Below are positions 35,827 to 46,300 of a stretch of 64,000 bases of DNA, in pieces. The DNA lies in assembly GCA_949710005.1 (NCBI GenBank), contig OX453272.1, forward strand, positions 12,175,588-12,239,587. Reading direction: 5' to 3'. Below the pieces are notes generated by a model. That model saw only the letters and a list, made by a program, of their open reading frames with translations, was not told the DNA's origin and did no database searches. Origin of the DNA: Ricordea florida. Its lineage: Eukaryota > Cnidaria > Anthozoa > Corallimorpharia > Ricordeidae. The first letter of the stretch is position 1. The number at the start of each line of letters is the position of its first letter. The position numbers were made by a program, and so were the translations under genes.

Positions 35827-36372
35827 ATGGCTTCAAACAGTTTCCCACCTCCAGCGCCGATGGAAATGACCGGCGACCTTGCCAGCAACTGGTCGTTCTT
35901 TCGTTCCCAGTTTGAAAATTATGAAATTGCCACCGGTCTGAATGAAAAAGGCAACGCCGTACGAGTTGCGACGTTACTTTCCGTTATGGGGAAAGAGTGC
36001 TTCCGAGTTTTCAAGCATCTCGAAATGGCAGATGACGACAGGAAGAAAATCGAGCCTACACTCACAGCCTTGCAGGCACACTTCGAGCCGACCCGAAATG
36101 TCATTTACGAGCGCTTCAAGTTTAACACTTGCGAACAGAGTCAAGGTGAGACCGTCGCTCAGTATATCACGAAGCTGAGGCAGCTGGCGTCGACATGCGA
36201 GTTTGGCAGTCTCGAGAACGACTTGATTCGGGATCGGTTGGTGTTGGGCACCATAGACGCAAGCGTACGGGCTAGAATGCTACGGGAACCCAAGTTGGAT
36301 CTGCAGAAAGCAATCGACATCACTCTATTTGCGAGGAAGAGCTGGAGGAGATCAATCAAACCGATTTCCTGA
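35827..36372 (+). CDS. Gypsy gag (truncated by the internal deletion)
   Basis: Starts at ATG 35827 (MASNSFPPPAPMEMTGDLAS), the usual beginning after the primer site; an upstream in-frame ATG exists at 35779. Gag landmarks: W.FF..QFENYEIATGL, NVIYERFKFNTCEQ, and RQLASTCEFG...IRDRLVLG. The natural zinc-knuckle region is missing: about 36330 the sequence jumps to the RNase H/integrase linker in another frame, and the gag frame stops at 36372. Confidence 0.85.
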   Translation: MASNSFPPPAPMEMTGDLASNWSFFRSQFENYEIATGLNEKGNAVRVATLLSVMGKECFRVFKHLEMADDDRKKIEPTLTALQAHFEPTRNVIYERFKFNTCEQSQGETVAQYITKLRQLASTCEFGSLENDLIRDRLVLGTIDASVRARMLREPKLDLQKAIDITLFARKSWRRSIKPIS

Positions 36373-37715
36373 ATGTCACCGATACCAGACTCAGGCAGAT
36401 CCAACAGCATACAGCACAAGATACAGCCTTGCAAGTCCTCAAGTCCACCATCCTTAACGGTTGGCCAGAGACTAAGGAGGAAGTGCCAGTGATCATCAGA
36501 GAGTACTGGTTATACCGTGATGAGCTGTCAGCCCAAAATGGAGTTCTTTTCAAGGGTCCTAGGATCATCATCCCCAAGTCCATGCGCCAAGAGATGTTAG
36601 TTCGTATACACTCAAGTCACCTGGGAGCTGAGTCATGCCTGCGCAAAGCCAGAGATGTCCTCTACTGGCCAAACATGAGTAGTGAGATACGAGACATGGT
36701 TGGACAATGCAGTCCTTGCAATGAATACCAACAGTCCCAGTGTAAGGAGCCGCTCATGACGCATAAGATCCCAGAACGCCCCTGGAGCCGCCTGGCAGTG
36801 GACATCTTTACCCTAGACAAAAGCGATTACCTGATAACTGTTGACTTCTACTCTGATTTTTGGGAAGTTGACACATTGCCTGACATGACAGCTGAGACAG
36901 TCATAGAATGTTGCAAGACACATTTTAGTCGCTATGGAGTACCTGATGTCGTGATTAGTGACAACGGTAGGCAGTTTGCTAGTGAGGAGTTTGCAAACTT
37001 TGCACGTGACTGGGAGTTTGAACACATTACGACGTCACCCTACCATAGCCAATCAAACGGCAAAGCAGAGTCTGCAGTCAAAATTGCCAAGAAGGTCATC
37101 AAGAAAGCCAAGACTAGTGGCCAGGATGTTTGGAAGGCAATCCTGGACTGGCGGAATACCCCCACAGAGAACATTGGCAGCAGTCCGGTGCAACGGCTGA
37201 TGTCTCGCCGCACGCGCACACTTTTACCAACCGCAACTCGTTTGCTAAAACCCCAAGTGGTAGAAGGAGTAGCAGAGAAGATCAAGCTCCGACGCCAGAA
37301 AGCAAAGCAGTCTTATGACAGAGGCTCAAAAGAATTGCCAGAACTAAAGGTTGGTCAGCCTGTGCGAGTGAAACCATCACCATCACAAGGAAATAAGAAG
37401 TGGCAGTTTGGTACCTGCCTGCAACAAGTGGCCCCACGGTCCTACATTGTTGATGTCAATGGGCGTGAATACCGCAGGAATAGGAAATTCCTCAGAACCA
37501 CCCAGGAACAGGTTTCGGATGAACCAAGTACCGCAAAACTGCAAGCACCAGTACCATCAGAACCAGGACCAGAACAAAGAGCAAGTCCTGAGCCAGTGCT
37601 CCCTTCCAAAGACCCTGAGCCACCATCGCACAAGCAACCTGCCCGTGTTGAAGTGCGGCAGACGAGAACCCGATCCATTAGACCACCGGAACGTTTCAAG
37701 GACTTTGTTTCCTAG
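36335..37715 (+). CDS. Gypsy integrase, apparently intact
   Basis: Zinc domain IHSSHLGAESCLRKARDVLY with CSPCNEYQ, core motifs LAVDIFTLDKSDY, VISDNGRQFAS and HSQSNGKAESAV preserve the D,D,E triad. The C-terminal half has a chromo-less SH3-like stretch (KVGQPVRVKPSPSQ) and a Pro/Glu-rich tail ending RPPERFKDFVS. It lacks its own start after the deletion: the first ATG in frame is 36429. The frame is open from ~36335 at the deletion junction. Confidence 0.85.
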
Positions 37716-37941
37716 AGACTTTGCCATTACTTAGGAGTTGCAGAGTTTCTTAAGCCCTAGTTTTTCTTTGTTGTTCAAGACGTTCAGGAGAAACTTGCTA
37801 AAGTATGTGAAATAGTGACCTTTTGTTCAAATTACACCAGCCCACAAAGGCTACAAGTTTTTGATGTTAAAGATAAGCTTTTCCTTACTGCCTGTATCAA
37901 GAACTTAGTTTCACTATCTTGTTTTTTGCTCAGAAGGGAGA

Positions 37942-38045
37942 TGTTACGAGATTAAGTATACGCATCGCCCCAGGCCACCCTGTGTATGTATTAATTATCA
38001 TAATTATAATAAATGTGTGTTAACCATCATGGCGTGCATCAAACA
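37942..38045 (+). repeat. 3' LTR, 104 bp
   Basis: Identical to the 5' LTR; preceded by a purine tract. Confidence 0.95.
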
Positions 38046-38224
38046 GTTTTGTAATAGAAAAACATATACAATAAAATAATATAGCAGAACAACACTTTTG
38101 AGTGATATCACTGTTTATGCTTGAATTACTAATAGTTTTACAAGTATCACTGCAGTTATGTTTATCCTTCCTTGGTTCACTATACCCTTTGCCTTGAATA
38201 TCTTGTGCAAAACATTATTCAGTA

Positions 38225-38792
38225 TTAATTCACAAATACGCACACCTCGAAGTTCGAATGAAATACGATTACTTTCATCATAAAATTTCTGAAAGTAGCT
38301 TACTACTGTAGATCATTATAGTTATCAACATGCAGAAGTACACAAGTACCTTGAGGGTGTGGTAGCCCCAACAAATGTCTTGCATGAGAATCAAAAACCT
38401 TGAATTCACCATTACCTTTGCAATAAATAGCTACTGTGTTACACTGAACAGTCATTATTAACATATCATAGTTCTCTTGCATCAATATTTGTATAGCATT
38501 TCCCAATGGCATGCAAAACTCAAAATCAATGGTAGATGATATATCATGTATATTACCAGTATAGCTTGGACTGTATTGCATCTCATAATTATGTTCAATT
38601 ATGTTTACGTTATCTGGTAATTCTGTTAATAGCAAAAATTCTTGATTGTTTAAATCTAGATAGTACTTCATATAACTCATTTCCAACATTCAGTATCTTT
38701 TCTAGGTCCAGAGAGGAAGATATTGCAAGACAGTGTTTGTTATAGATCAATGCACAAAGTGACATAGCAACACATTGTTTCCCTGCATTCAA
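38225..38792 (-). pseudogene. Tegument-USP/OTU-like cysteine protease, frameshifted
   Basis: The upstream frame (38792-38610) contains NAGKQCVAMSLCALIYN, matching the Q-C active-site helix of herpesvirus-tegument-type/OTU-like proteases. The following frame (38689-38303) carries ILTV-like strands (MLIMTVQCNTVAIYCKG), FDSHARHLLGLPHPQG and CVLLHV, with the catalytic Asp/His in DSH. A third frame after the stop (QKFYDESNRISFELRG) continues the domain. So the domain is spread over three frames. Such proteases occur in animal transposons and viruses; the source here is unknown. Confidence 0.55.
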
Positions 38793-39341
38793 CCCAAATA
38801 AACTGATTTCACCTTGAGAATAGTCAGCATGAGCACAAATTGTTTTGCTAGAATTAATAACTGTAGAAGGTCCTGGGTTTTACTCCACATCTCTACTTAA
38901 AATAAACTTAGAATGACTGACTTTATGGTTGAGACTTTTATAAGTATCAGGGATAAATATTTGTACATAAAATTGGATTTCTTGAATGCTCCTTACTGTG
39001 CTTTGTCCCCATTCTTACAGCTTTATGTACATGACTACCCTGTGTTTCATTCTATTTTGATTTCTGAACCCCTTTGTTTTTATTCCCTTGAATTTGCAAT
39101 GTGTTGAGTGAAAACCACTTTTATTAACATGGCAATGTATTCTAGATGACCTAGGTACTTTCTTTGCAATATAGTTATACTTACGGATGACCTTTCTTAA
39201 ATTCCTGCTTTTCTTCATTATACGTGCAAGTTGTTTAATTGGGATTCTGCTTGGTTCTATCACGTTAAATAGCACGAGGTTTGTTTACTACACGTACATT
39301 CCACAGCACATTCAGAAGCAAGAAACTTTGCATATCGAGAC
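38793..39341. other. No gene recognised
   Basis: A basic minus-strand frame at 39015-39275 (KKSRNLRKVIRKYN) is not recognisable. The rest is AT-rich. Confidence 0.3.
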
Positions 39342-39902
39342 CTAAGACATTGTTTGGACATAATTTTTATTTATTGTATTTACATCAACAGACAATTGTA
39401 CAGCTTTTTCAAACAAATTACAATCATTTTCCAACGACGTTAACACATGGTTCATGGACTGTTGTATTCTTACATATACGAGCTGCGACACGAGCAAAAC
39501 AAGACTAGCGACTACTAAAATGCTGAATAAAATCACCTTTTTATTTAACAGTATTACGAAAATATAACCATTCAATAGACTTAACGAGCTTACAATAAGT
39601 AAAAAACAAGTAAATAATATCAAAAAGCTTGTTATTTTGGTGTCCTCATGACTTACATAATGCCGTAGGTTGTTGTTCTCCAATATGACGGACGTCTTCG
39701 AGCTCAGTTCTTCTCTCAGTTTGACCTTGATCTCTTCACATGATAACTTGCTGCTTTCCATACCTTGTGAGGACTTCACTTCAGTATAGTTCGTTTTGTC
39801 ACTGTCATTTGTGATATTTTTACTATGATCATCAACGATCTGTTGTGAACTAGTGAGAACTCGTTTGAACATGTTATAATTGCTAGACAGTCCTTGAAAC
39901 AA
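39342..39902 (-). CDS. Two-TM membrane protein, unknown
   Basis: A 186-codon frame starting ATG 39902. The N-terminal ~75 residues are polar (Ser/Lys/Glu), then a double hydrophobic hairpin (SFLILFTCFLLIVSSLSLL and ILFSILVVASLVLLVSQLVY) and a polar C-terminal tail with a coiled segment. No family recognised; it could be one exon of a host gene or a transposon-encoded protein. Confidence 0.45.
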   Translation of the reverse strand: MFQGLSSNYNMFKRVLTSSQQIVDDHSKNITNDSDKTNYTEVKSSQGMESSKLSCEEIKVKLREELSSKTSVILENNNLRHYVSHEDTKITSFLILFTCFLLIVSSLSLLNGYIFVILLNKKVILFSILVVASLVLLVSQLVYVRIQQSMNHVLTSLENDCNLFEKAVQLSVDVNTINKNYVQTMS

Positions 39903-40209
39903 CCCGGGTCAAAATATACGGTCATAGACATCTTTTAGTGTCGGTCTATCAAGGACGGCTTGTGCATTTTTATGTAGTTGAGCGTCTTAGCAGGTAATTT
40001 ATGACATCATACCATTTGGTCGAGTTTGAAAAGCATCATGGGGGACTATATGCGACGTTGCCAGATAGACTGACAGATTGAAGAAGAGGTAAAACTAAAG
40101 TCGGGCCGCCACAGGCAGCCCGACTAACAAGGCGTTGTCTCAAGTGTATTCTAGGGAACACTCAATTCCATTAAAGCACTTTAAACAGTTTTCTGTGATC
40201 TGTTCGATA
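39903..40209. other. Probable decayed LTR region
   Basis: No gene. GTCGGGCCGCCACAGGCAGC near 40101 and the sequence up to 40213 probably belong to the LTR of the gag fragment that follows. Confidence 0.3.
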
Positions 40210-40690
40210 TCGAAACATGGTGTCAGGAGTCTACTGAGCTTAACGTCTGTGAGATCATGCCTACGCCTGGTCAAAACGATTTGGCTGATGCAAGTCCACC
40301 AAGCGTAGCGCAGCAAAATGAAGCCATACCTGTCATACCGCCTCATGCAATTCAGAGCAACTTGCCTGTACTTGGATACACGTGGCAGTATCGCCGAAAA
40401 CTGGAAAAGGTGGAAACAAGTATGGGATTGCCTTCGAGATCGCATCTCGCCTCAACCAGCAGGAAAACCAAATACGCGTGGTGACATTTATTACGTGCAT
40501 TGGATCAGACGCGTTAGAAGTTTACAATTCTCTGCCGTTTGAGAGAGAAGATGACAAGATGGTAATGAGCAAGGTATTAGAGTTAATGGAGAAGCACTGC
40601 ATCGGACAAACCAATGTCATTTATGAACGCTACTGCTTTAACAACAGGAATAGTAGTAGGGATTTGTTCGTTCTGGCGCAAAAAGATTCT
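40210..40690 (+). pseudogene. 5' fragment of another gypsy element (primer site and gag)
   Basis: AACATGGTGTCAGGAGTCTA at ~40213 is a primer-binding-like sequence of the kind seen in the 35.5 kb element. It is followed by gag: NDLADASPP, then in two other frames GSIAENWKRWKQVW and IRVVTFITCIGSDALEVYN, NVIYERYCFNNRN. At least two frameshifts separate these. Coding ends ~40688, where AAAAGATTCTCTG starts unrelated DNA, so it is a broken remnant. Confidence 0.75.
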
Positions 40691-40977
40691 CTGTTATTAA
40701 AATCGTCCTCTGACCATTCTCGTGCGTTCTGGTGCGAGTTGCTCAAACTGGTCAGAGCCCTTCTGTGATCATTCTCGTGCGTTTATTAAAATCGTCTTTT
40801 GACCATTCTCGTGCGTCCCTTTTTTTTGGCATGTGCCACGCCCATGATTGGAATGTTTGGAATGTGTCACACCCTTGATTGGAATGTCACATGATCAAAA
40901 TTTCCAGGAAGCTATGATGTGTTGAGTTTTGAGAGTAAAAAAATGAATCATATTAAAACGGAACATTAGGAGTATAA
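40690..40977. repeat. Direct repeat at the left edge of the first virus-like element
   Basis: TTATTAAAATCGTC followed by TGACCATTCTCGTGCGT occurs at ~40695 and again at ~40780. A third partial GATCATTCTCGTGCGT lies between. It could be the terminal repeat of element copy 1, but no AG-type Polinton terminus was found. Confidence 0.4.
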
Positions 40978-41427
40978 ATGGAGAAAAAAACGTGGAAAGA
41001 ATTATCAATCGCTGAAGAAAAGAATATAAAATACAGATGGCAGAGGAATAGAAAGAATTTGATCAAAGCTATAGAAACTGGAGAGGTGAATTTCAAACAC
41101 CGTTATAGTTGCGAGCATAATTCTTCTAAATATCAATGCAGAATATGTCATAGCTAGAATTTTTGCAAGCATGATAGATTAAAGCGTAAATGTAGAGAAT
41201 GTGGAATTGGTAATTTGTTTTGTAAACATGATAGGTTGAGATATCAGTGCAGAGAATGTGGAACGGGCGCTATTTTTTGTAGACATATATATATAACAGA
41301 CGGAAATATGGATGCGGGCTTTGTAAGATGGAGAAGGAGCCATGAAAAAAGGAGTCTTCATAACTTTAATCTGGTTATGAAAAATGAGTGCGAACTTAAA
41401 AATAATATGGAAATAATCATACCATGA
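40978..41427 (+). pseudogene. CxH/CxxC zinc-repeat protein, copy 1, TAG-interrupted
   Basis: Starts at ATG 40978 in a TATAAATG context. After a basic helix (RNRKNLIKAIETGEV) come repeats of the type C-x-H-x6-8-C-x2-C: SCEHNSSKYQCRIC, FCKHDRLKRKCREC, FCKHDRLRYQCREC. An in-frame TAG (41155-41157) lies at the end of the first repeat. Similar repeats occur in giant-virus proteins (from memory) and in the intact gene at 53616-54113. Zinc binding is inferred from the Cys/His spacing; the role is unknown. Confidence 0.65.
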
Positions 41428-41900
41428 ACTTCATGGAGACGCCTGTTCCGAAAACGAGAAATCTACTTAATATTCGAAATCCTGAGATCAATGTTCCCAT
41501 TCTGCAGCCAACGCTGATTCCGAATCAAATACTTTATCAGCCGAACCCCGAGATAAAAGGACCTATATTGCGGCCGATTAATTACCCCATTCCAGCTCCT
41601 AGAGTTGGAGGATTGGAAAAATATTCCCGCAAAGAAGAAGAAGAAGGCCAGACAAACGCGTCATCTGATTACAGGTGAGGGCATAATGCTTCAAAATACC
41701 AGTGCAGGAAATGTGGTGGAGGAGCCTATTGTAAACACAATGTTATAACGTTCTTCTGCAGAGAGTGTGGGAGCGGTAAAGCTTATTGCAAGCACAATAA
41801 GAGAATAGCTCGTTGCAGAGAGTGTGGGAATGGGAAAGCGTTTTGTGAGCATAATAGACGTAAAGATGACTGTAGAGTTTGTAAGATTAAAAAAAAATGA
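41424..41900 (+). pseudogene. Pro-rich protein with CxH/CxxC zinc repeats, TGA-interrupted
   Basis: The ATG overlaps the previous stop (ATGA). The N-terminal part has repeated NPEIN/K-x-PIL motifs (RNPEINVPILQPT, PNPEIKGPILRP). The TGA at 41676-41678 falls where the zinc repeat pattern expects Cys, and the same frame continues with four Cys/His repeats (YQCRKCGG, YCKHNVITFFCREC, YCKHNKRIARCREC, FCEHNRRKDDCRVC) to a stop at 41900. So this copy has most likely lost one codon to a nonsense change. Confidence 0.65.
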
Positions 41901-41943
41901 GAGTTTATCTGATTTAAAGATGGTGTAACAATTTTTAAAAATC

Positions 41944-42246
41944 ATGAGCTCACGACGAAAGCCTGTTCCAACCCTGAGAACCCGAAGAATTACTCCAATC
42001 TCTAAAAGAAGAAATCCACTCAATGTACGAAATCCGGAGATCAATGTCCCCATTCTGCAGCCAAGTCCGGTTCCCAGTCAAATACTTTATCAGCCAAATC
42101 CTGAGATAAATGCGCCCATTCTACAACCCACCCCAGCGCCGGCTCCTAGAAGAAGTTTACCCAGAAGAGTTTTTGAATCAACATCCAGAGAAATAAAAAG
42201 ATTCGTGGATTGGTTTACATCTTTTGTACCAGAGCCAATCATATAA
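41944..42246 (+). CDS. Pro-rich paralogue of the preceding gene, no zinc tail
   Basis: A 100-codon frame with the same NPEIN-x-PILQP repeats as the 41424 gene and a basic N-terminus (SSRRKPVPTLRTRRI). The Cys/His tail is replaced by a short segment (IKRFVDWFTSFVPEP). It looks like a local duplication. Confidence 0.55.
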   Translation: MSSRRKPVPTLRTRRITPISKRRNPLNVRNPEINVPILQPSPVPSQILYQPNPEINAPILQPTPAPAPRRSLPRRVFESTSREIKRFVDWFTSFVPEPII

Positions 42247-42282
42247 AAATAAAGTAATAAAGTAAACGATGGAGTTGAAAGA

Positions 42283-42624
42283 TTGAAAGAAAGAGTAAAT
42301 AACATTTTCAAAATGGAATCTCAATTTAAACCCAAACTTCAAGATACAACACTCAAACGATATCTCAATACATATACCATCGAGGGTAAGCCTGGATACG
42401 ATCCCAAAAAAATTTTAGAGCGTGTAAAAAAAGAATTAATCAATTTAATCAATGAGAGAAAGAAGCCGATCAAGCTTAAGATAGATAGACGCCTTTATTT
42501 AAAAATGTACAAAAGAAATACATTACTCAGGGTGGTCCAATCAGAGAGCTATAAAAGCAACCCTGCTATCAACTGGAGCCCTGAGGTTAATTCATACCTA
42601 GATAAATTTAATTCTAAAAACTAG
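42283..42624 (+). CDS. Polymerase N-terminus-like small ORF
   Basis: 114 codons beginning MKERVNNIFKMESQFKPKLQ. The stretches DTTLKRY, GYDPKKILERVKKELINL and KKPIKLK resemble the N-terminus of Polinton polymerases. After KLKID the sequence no longer matches, and the frame ends just before the LINE insertion. It is either the true polymerase N-terminus, altered, or a small separate gene like 60614-60994 of copy 2. Confidence 0.45.
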   Translation: MKERVNNIFKMESQFKPKLQDTTLKRYLNTYTIEGKPGYDPKKILERVKKELINLINERKKPIKLKIDRRLYLKMYKRNTLLRVVQSESYKSNPAINWSPEVNSYLDKFNSKN

Positions 42625-42639
42625 TTATAAAAATCTAAA

Positions 42640-43309
42640 ATATATACCGGTATATCAAATTTGTATGTACAAGAAAATGATAACATGATAATGACAATAA
42701 TGGCTTAAAATGATTTAAAATTATTATACACAGTACAACCGTCATAGTAAAAAGATCTTTTGGCAACTTCCGTACGAACGGCAGGCAAATGTAAAAGTTT
42801 GCTCTGACGTGTAGAACGCACACAGACATCCTTATTATACTTAAAATAGTTGATAAAATGCTGTGGGCACCGCCCGGCTAAACTCTTGTTTACAAGATTA
42901 TAAACATGATTCATACGTCTTACTTTAAGTGTCGGCCACATTACTGATGCCATCGCATCACTACTGCTACCCGTCTTAACAACCACCCTAGCGGCGCGCT
43001 TCTGCAGGGCTTCAAGATATCCGCTATTTACTTCACCGCAGCAAGCCCAGACACCTACACAATATTCTATAATAAGTCTTATCATGGAAATGTAAATTGT
43101 ATTAGCACTGTGTGCGGTAAGATATCGGCGCAAGCGACCCAAAAGGCCAACGCGTTTACCGGCCTTAGAAACAATAGATTTAACATGACTGTTCCAGTTA
43201 AGGTGTTCATCAAAAATTATGCCCAAGTATTTGAACTCGCATACGCGCTTAATTATGGAACCATTAACAATTATGGAGAAATTGTCTACTCTAGCAAGCG
43301 AATACACAA
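42640..43309 (-). mobile_element. 5'-truncated LINE fragment (non-LTR retrotransposon)
   Basis: A minus-strand frame (43307-42705) encodes the C-terminal part of a LINE reverse transcriptase: KYLGIIFDEHLNWNSHV, IRLIIEYCVGVWACCG, LEALQKRAARVVV, all landmarks of the region after the RT catalytic core. The upstream part is missing, as usual for 5'-truncated copies. AAAAATC near both edges could be the target duplication. It interrupts the polymerase gene. Confidence 0.8.
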
Positions 43310-46300
43310 AAAAATCCAGCTACAGGTCAAATTAATAGAAACAGAGGCTATTTTCATACTGATGTGCTGACTATAACTGATTCTGACGATGTGAATAAAA
43401 TTTTTGACGACGAAGTTAGGGTGATGCTTGAAAAAAATCAAAAGTTTCAGAATGAAGGATCTGGCTGGGCGTTTGATCACGTTGTATCTTTCAAAATTCA
43501 TGCGGATCCTTTCGAGCCATTACCAGAGGAATTATCTCGCAAGAAAGCAATAATAAGTCCCAAGAATGAAGATGATCACGAGTACTTCAAACGGGCTACG
43601 ACGGCTGCTGTTCATACCAGGGAGAAAGATCCTCAAAGAGTGAACAAAGAGATGAAATCCAATTCAGAAAAATTCGACTGGACCGGCATTGAGTTCCCAA
43701 CCCCTCTATCGCAGATTGACAGATTCGAAAGGAACAATCCCGAATATGCGATCAATGTTTTCGCTTATAATGATGAATGCAAGCCGGAGAATAGATTCAT
43801 ATTCCCATTGAGAATCAGTAAGAAGACATATTACGAAAACGTACGCGTCATCGATCTGCTCCTTATTTCAGATGAAGAGACAAGCCACTACTGTTGGACT
43901 AAGAACTTCAATAGGCTGATGGATTCTTTCCTGAGTAAACATCATGGTAGGCGCTATTTCTGCCGCAGATGCCTCAGTTCATTCAACTCTCCCAAATCAT
44001 TGACGAAGCATCACAAATTCTGTCAGAATCACGAATCCGTCAGAGTGGAAATGCCTTCAAATCCAGATGGGAGTCCGAAATTCATTGAGTTTGAATATCA
44101 CAACAGAAAGATGCAGGCTCCCTTCATGTTCTATGCGGATTTCGAATGCTATACTCAGAAGATTAGCGGTTGCTCTCCAGATGAAAGAATGAACTTCACG
44201 AATCAATACCAGAAGCACAAACCATCTGGGTACTCTTATCTCGTTAAATGTTTTGACGATGGAATCTACAAACCGAAACTGCTATCACACACAGCTAAAT
44301 CTCCCGAAGAATTAGAAAAGTCTTTTGTAAAATCTCTGGAGAAAAGGATTAAAGAGATTTACCAAGAGTTCAAGTTCAAAGAAGATATCAGGATGACGAG
44401 AGAGGACAAGATAGATTTCGACTAGGCCACTCATTGCCACATATGCGAACGTGAATTGGACGACGATGAAAAGAAGGTGAGGGATCATTGTCACTTCACA
44501 GGAAAATATCGAGGCGCGGCTCACGAATCCTGTAACTTAAATTATAAGATTCCCAAATTTTTTCCCGTCATATTCCACAACCTTTCCGGATACGACTCAC
44601 ATCTCTTCGTGAAAAATCTCGGTAATTCTGTAGGTAAGATAAAATGTATTCCGAACAATGAGGAGAAATATATATCCTTCAGCAAAGAGGTCGTCGTGGA
44701 TACATTCACAAACGATCAAGGAAAACTCGTCGAAATCAAGCGAGAAATCAGGTTCATAGATTCATTCAGATTCATTAGTCTCAGCAATCTAGTGAACAAT
44801 CTCCCGAAAGATTCATTCAGCACCATGAAACGATTTTTTAAAGAAGATCAATTGGAACTCCTATTGTGAAAAGGCGTCTTCCCCTATGATTGGTTTGATG
44901 GTTTCGACAAACTGGATGCCTCAGAACTTCCACCGAAAGAAAAATTTTACTCGATACTTCACGATTCTTACATATCGAATGAGGAATATGAACATGCGCA
45001 AAAGGTTTCATTGGAAACATTTCAAGATGAAAAGCATGAGAGACTATCACGATCTCTATCTCAAAACGGATTTCATTCTATTATCTGAGGTTTTTGAGAA
45101 CTTTCGAGATGTATGTCGCAAGAATTACGGTCTAGATCCCGCCTGGTATTATACATCGCCCGGATTAGCTTGGGACGCGATGCTAAAGTAGACCGGTGTG
45201 AAGCTTGAACTTCTGAGAGATCCTGAGATGCTGCTCATGTTTGAAAAAGGAATTCGCGGAGGCGTCTCAATGATCCCTACTCGATATGCTGAAGCGAACA
45301 ATCCTTACATGAAAGATTACGATCCTCAGAAACCGACGAGCTATATCACATATCTAGACGCAAATAATCTCTATGGTTGGGCGATGATCAAGCCTCTACC
45401 GACTAGCGGTTTCCGATGGATGAATCACGAAGAGCTTGAGGATTGGCGGAAATATCCATGCTTTCTTGAGGTTGATTTGGAATATCCAGAGGCCGCACGA
45501 AACGGAATACGTTTACACAGCGCTGCTTTAGGGACTTAGAAGCGCTGCAACGAACGTTGGTATGCATAAAGGTTGCACGAACGCTGTTTTCTTTGCGCTG
45601 CAGCAGTGCCGATAAATGACTGCGTGAGTGCTGCATTAGCGACAGTGAGCGCTGCACGAACGCTGCAAGAAAGATACAGCTGAATGGCCGCACGGAGCGC
45701 TACTGTCGAATAGCAGTGTTTATGCAGCGTTGTGCAGAGCTGCGTAAGCGCTGCAAGGAACATCTGATGTGCGTGATTGCGATTCAACCAATAGGAACAT
45801 CTGTCATCAGGCTTAAGGTCATATCAATCTCGCTTACCTGTGGTTCACGTTCCTTGCGTGGTTCTTCATCGAACGCCGTTCGATCATGCAATCGTCACGA
45901 GCTATTGTAGGCTCACGAAAACAATTTACGACTCATATAACTGCCACAACTTATACTCTACAACGAGTAAACAACACAGACTAAAACTTCCAACCTTTAA
46001 TATGAATATAAACTTTCACTGATCCACACGACAACACAACTTGAAAACACAACATATTATTCGTGTAGACACTGAACATGAAGTATACAAATAACTGTCT
46101 CCAGCAAAACAGTTTCCGCGTTTTGTAATATTGTACAATACAAAATTTACATATTTCTACTCACCCCCAATTTTCATTTTTTTAGTTTTCCATTCTCAGC
46201 GCCCTATTCCCTCTTGTCTTTGGGAATTCTTGAAAGCGGCATGACATTGAATTCCTTCGTCTCTATTCAGTAAATAGTGCCTTATTTTGCGGAAGTTTTT

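Larger units (their letters stand above)
35562..38045 (+). mobile_element. Young, internally deleted Ty3/gypsy element
   Basis: Two identical 104-bp LTRs (35562-35665 and 37942-38045) begin TGTTACGAGATTAAG and end CATCAAACA. GTTTT is duplicated on both sides (35557-35561 and 38046-38050). After the first LTR, TGGTGTCAACTAGTGGGAT is primer-binding-site-like; before the second, AGAAGGGAGA is the purine tract. Total length is only 2484 bp because protease, RT and RNase H are missing, leaving gag plus integrase. Identical LTRs indicate recent insertion, so movement probably used enzymes from a full-length relative. Confidence 0.95.
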
